Assembly (NCBI GenBank): GCA_964562015.1
Contig: CAZLRH010000031.1
Location: forward strand, 1 to 36,428
Length of the DNA stretch: 36,428 nt
Direction: 5' to 3'
Source: CAZLRH01 sp964562015
Lineage (GTDB): Bacteria > Verrucomicrobiota > Verrucomicrobiia > Opitutales > JABDGR01
In this document: piece by piece, positions 34,208 to 36,428 of the stretch
Position numbering within the stretch: the first letter of the stretch is position 1
How the letters are laid out: each line of letters opens with the position of its first letter
Program-made: the position numbers and the translations under genes
Notes under the pieces: model-generated
The model's input: the letters and a program-made list of their open reading frames with translations, nothing else
Database searches by the model: none
What the model was told of the DNA's origin: nothing

Positions 34208-34262
34208 AGAAGGCGGAAGGAAGAAGGGAGAATGGAGAAGGTGGAATGGAGAATGAAGGAAA
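34208..34262 (+). repeat. purine-rich GGAGAAT word repeat
   Basis: Plus-strand words GGAGAATGGAGAAGG, GGAATGGAGAATGA recur every 7-8 nt just upstream of the glycosyltransferase start (between it and the ketoacyl synthase stop). It is nearly pure A/G on one strand. Confidence 0.6.
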
Positions 34263-34356
34263 AAGGGTGAGGTGTGTGGGAACGAGGAGGAGCAAAGCAT
34301 TCACGCCCGTCCGCTTTCCTGCCCTCTATTTCACGATTCTCCAGCGATGCAATTCC

Positions 34357-35622
34357 TCACACCGCCTTGAACAGCACCGCCACATTCGCGCCGCCGAATC
34401 CGCTGCTGTTGCTGAGCACGACGCGCGGGCGTTGCTCCAGCGTGGTGCGTGGGATGTTCAGCCCTTCGGCCTCGGGATCCAGATTCTGAATATGCGCCGA
34501 ACCGGGCGTGAAACCGTGCTTCATCGCCAGCACGCAAAAGCCCGCCTCCATCGCGCTGGCCAGCGACAAGGGGTGACCCGTCAGCGCCTTCGTCGAGCTG
34601 ATCATCGGCCGGCCGCGTTCGCCGTTCGCGCCAAAAATGGTTTTTAGCGCGCGGATTTCCGACGTGTCGCCAATGGGCGTCGACGTCGCATGGGCATTCA
34701 CGTAATCAATGTCCTCGGGCTTGAGGTTCGCCCGCCGCAGGGCCACGCGCATGGCCTGCACCAAACCCGCGCCATCGGGATGGGAAATGGCGACATTGTA
34801 ACCGTCGGACGCCATGCCCCAGCCGGGCATCTCGCAATAAACCGGTGCGCCGCGGCGCGTGGCTTCCTCCTCGGATTCCAGCACCAGCACGCACGCGCCG
34901 CCCGAGCCGACAAACCCGTCGCGGGCCTTGTCAAACGGCCGCGACGCCGTGTTCGGATCGCGCGAAAGGCTCAGTGCCCGCATACCGGCAAACGGCAGGA
35001 CGCACTCCAGATTGCCATCCTCGCCGCCGACGACAAAAACGCGCTTCTGCCGCCCCGCGGCGACTTCCTCCCAGGCAAAACCCAGCGCGTGGCCGGACGA
35101 CGCGCACGCCGACGCAAACCCGCACGATGAACCCAAAATCTTGAACGCCGCCACGAGGTTGTAGCTCAGCGTGCCCACGACCGACGCCACAATACCCAAG
35201 GGCGAGCAGCGCATCACGCCCGCGGTTTCCAGCCGCGTAAGATTATGATGCAGCGTCGAGGCCGAGCCCGACGAGCCGGTGAACATGCCCGTGTCCACAT
35301 TTGAAATGTCCTCGGGCGTCAACTTCGCATCCGCGATGGCCTGCACGAGCGCGCAATACGCAAACAGCACGTGCGGCGAAAATCCGCGCAAAAACTCGCG
35401 CTTGATTTTGTAATTCGCCGGGTAGGTCCAGTCCTCCGGGTCGTGCGATTCGATGCTGAAATCCTTGATCAGGCCCGCGACGCGCACCGGCACGTTCGGA
35501 TCATCGAAGCGCGGGTACAGCGAGAGACCGTGGCGCAGGTGGCGCAGGCTGTCCACCACTGCCGCTTGATCGTTGCCAATGGGGGTGATGAACCCGAGGC
35601 CGGTGACGAAGACGCGAGGCAT
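34357..35622 (-). CDS. beta-ketoacyl-ACP synthase (KAS I/II type)
   Basis: Condensing enzyme of fatty-acid elongation, 421 aa. The catalytic Cys is in SACASSGHALGFA, the two His in NAHATSTPIGD and KALTGHPLSLA, and the terminal NSSGFGGANVAVLF is conserved. VFVTGLGFITPIGND is the usual FabF/FabB start and fixes ATG 35622; an upstream frame to 35658 is unlikely. No acyl carrier protein gene is visible, so it could serve standard fatty acids or a special lipid. It lies between ispH and a GT4 glycosyltransferase on the minus strand. Confidence 0.93.
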   Translation of the reverse strand: MPRVFVTGLGFITPIGNDQAAVVDSLRHLRHGLSLYPRFDDPNVPVRVAGLIKDFSIESHDPEDWTYPANYKIKREFLRGFSPHVLFAYCALVQAIADAKLTPEDISNVDTGMFTGSSGSASTLHHNLTRLETAGVMRCSPLGIVASVVGTLSYNLVAAFKILGSSCGFASACASSGHALGFAWEEVAAGRQKRVFVVGGEDGNLECVLPFAGMRALSLSRDPNTASRPFDKARDGFVGSGGACVLVLESEEEATRRGAPVYCEMPGWGMASDGYNVAISHPDGAGLVQAMRVALRRANLKPEDIDYVNAHATSTPIGDTSEIRALKTIFGANGERGRPMISSTKALTGHPLSLASAMEAGFCVLAMKHGFTPGSAHIQNLDPEAEGLNIPRTTLEQRPRVVLSNSSGFGGANVAVLFKAV

Positions 35623-35678
35623 GAAGGCCCGAATAGTGGTGCGCCGCGCAAAACGCAAAAAAGAAATTTCAGCCCCGG

Positions 35679-36428
35679 CTACGCCGCGTTGGCCGCGCCG
35701 AGTTCCTCGAGCTTCTGGCAGACTTCATCGATCAAAAAGCCCGGGGTCGAGGCGCCGGCGGTCACGCCGACGATGTCGTACTTGCGCAATTGCGCGAGGT
35801 CCAGTTCCGCCGCCGTTTCCACGTGGAAGCAGGGGAGGCCCTGTTTCTCCACGAGCGCGGCGAGTTTCACCGTGTTGGCCGAATGGCGGCCGCCGATGAC
35901 GACGATCGCCTGGGCGCCCTCTTGGGCGAGCACCAGCACGTCGCTCTGCCGTTCCTTGGTCGCTCCGCAAATGGTGTCGAACACCATGGCCGTGGGATAT
36001 TTGACCCGCAGGTATTCCGACAACCGCTCAAATTCGTCCGTGAACATCGTGGACTGCGACACCATGCACACATGCTCGCCCAGGGGCGGCAGCGCATCGA
36101 TGTCCGACTGGTTCTTAATCACGTGGCCATGGCCTTCCGTGTAGCCCATCAAGCCGATCACCTCGGGATGCTTCGGGTCGCCAAAAATCACGGTGTTGTA
36201 GCCCTTTTTCGCATGGATGCGGATCTTGCCGGCGATGATGCCCACGTCCGGGCAGGTGGCGTCCTTGAATTCCAGGCCGAGATTCTTCAGGTAACCGCGG
36301 CGCTCGGGCGAAATGCCGTGGGCGCGCACCACCATGACCGAGTTGTCCTTCTTGTCCTCGGAAATCGCAATGGCGGACTTGCTCTGGTAATCGCCGACCT
36401 CATGGATGCCCTCGGCGAGGAGCTTCTC
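35679..36428 (-). CDS. ispH: 4-hydroxy-3-methylbut-2-enyl diphosphate reductase, 5' end cut by window edge
   Basis: Last enzyme of the MEP isoprenoid pathway, an Fe-S reductase making IPP and DMAPP. The visible 249 residues lack the N-terminal cluster cysteine but contain DATCPDV and DTICGATKERQ with the other two, RAHGISP and GDPKHPEV histidine motifs, and the STPGFLIDEV end. The frame reads in from the window edge (36428) starting EKLLAEGIHEVGDY. It is the upstream neighbour of the ketoacyl synthase with 56 nt between them. Confidence 0.95.
   Translation of the reverse strand, partial: EKLLAEGIHEVGDYQSKSAIAISEDKKDNSVMVVRAHGISPERRGYLKNLGLEFKDATCPDVGIIAGKIRIHAKKGYNTVIFGDPKHPEVIGLMGYTEGHGHVIKNQSDIDALPPLGEHVCMVSQSTMFTDEFERLSEYLRVKYPTAMVFDTICGATKERQSDVLVLAQEGAQAIVVIGGRHSANTVKLAALVEKQGLPCFHVETAAELDLAQLRKYDIVGVTAGASTPGFLIDEVCQKLEELGAANAA

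Noticed and set aside
34202..34300. Upstream extension of the GT4 glycosyltransferase
   Set aside because: Pro/Phe/Ser-rich translation of the GGAGAAT repeat; the conserved fold starts at ATG 34201.

Overview
The window reads as a chromosomal segment of a GC-rich Gram-negative bacterium, most likely a member of Verrucomicrobiota (perhaps Opitutales-like). This is an inference from the gene set: LpxI and a LolA-like protein imply lipid A and an outer membrane, and the window also has an OprB-type porin, FabV, a tyrosine-less class Ic-like ribonucleotide reductase and secreted propeller/Ig-like proteins. Many genes lack a clear Shine-Dalgarno sequence and several use GTG or TTG starts. No phage, insertion sequence, CRISPR array, rRNA or tRNA was seen.

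Layout. Positions 1-4886 (minus): a LolA-like periplasmic protein, an MMPL/RND exporter fused to a C-terminal cyclic-nucleotide-binding domain, and a class III aminotransferase cut by the window edge; this looks like an envelope-lipid module. 5083-7087 (plus): a lipoprotein resembling Ser-His signal peptidases, then an OprB-like porin. 7103-12001: queA (minus), acs (plus), fabV (minus). 12191-13862: a HAD phosphatase, a ribbon-helix-helix/ParE-RelE toxin-antitoxin pair with a palindromic operator, and a small zinc metallopeptidase. 14519-19613 (plus): nrdB, a DUF1232-like gene and nrdA, with a probable NrdR box upstream. 19837-23057 (minus): a GT39-type glycosyltransferase, a dihydrouridine synthase and a bifunctional-nuclease-family protein. 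23151-26567: shikimate kinase, a thioesterase, a one-pass membrane protein, lpxI and a FecR-like protein, tightly packed with overlapping or abutting ends. 26711-29359 (minus): leuS. 29658-32874 (plus): two tandem secreted propeller/Ig paralogues, each with a matching terminator. 32975-36428 (minus): a GT4 glycosyltransferase, a ketoacyl-ACP synthase and ispH (cut by the edge).

Most of the proteins are housekeeping or envelope functions. The least explained signal is between the genes: several families of short, word-repeat or palindromic DNA. Three of them (CAGAG-, ACAGAAG- and ACAGAATT-type) share a period of about 9 nt and lie, mostly in sense orientation, just after the stop codons of six genes. 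Others are a perfect 27-bp inverted repeat whose arms are themselves palindromes, a 24-bp perfect hairpin, and a 30-nt imperfect inverted repeat made of AGTGCTTAGTG words. These are the best candidates for something undescribed here, followed by the RND-cNMP fusion operon, the lipoprotein Ser-His peptidase and the tandem propeller/Ig pair.
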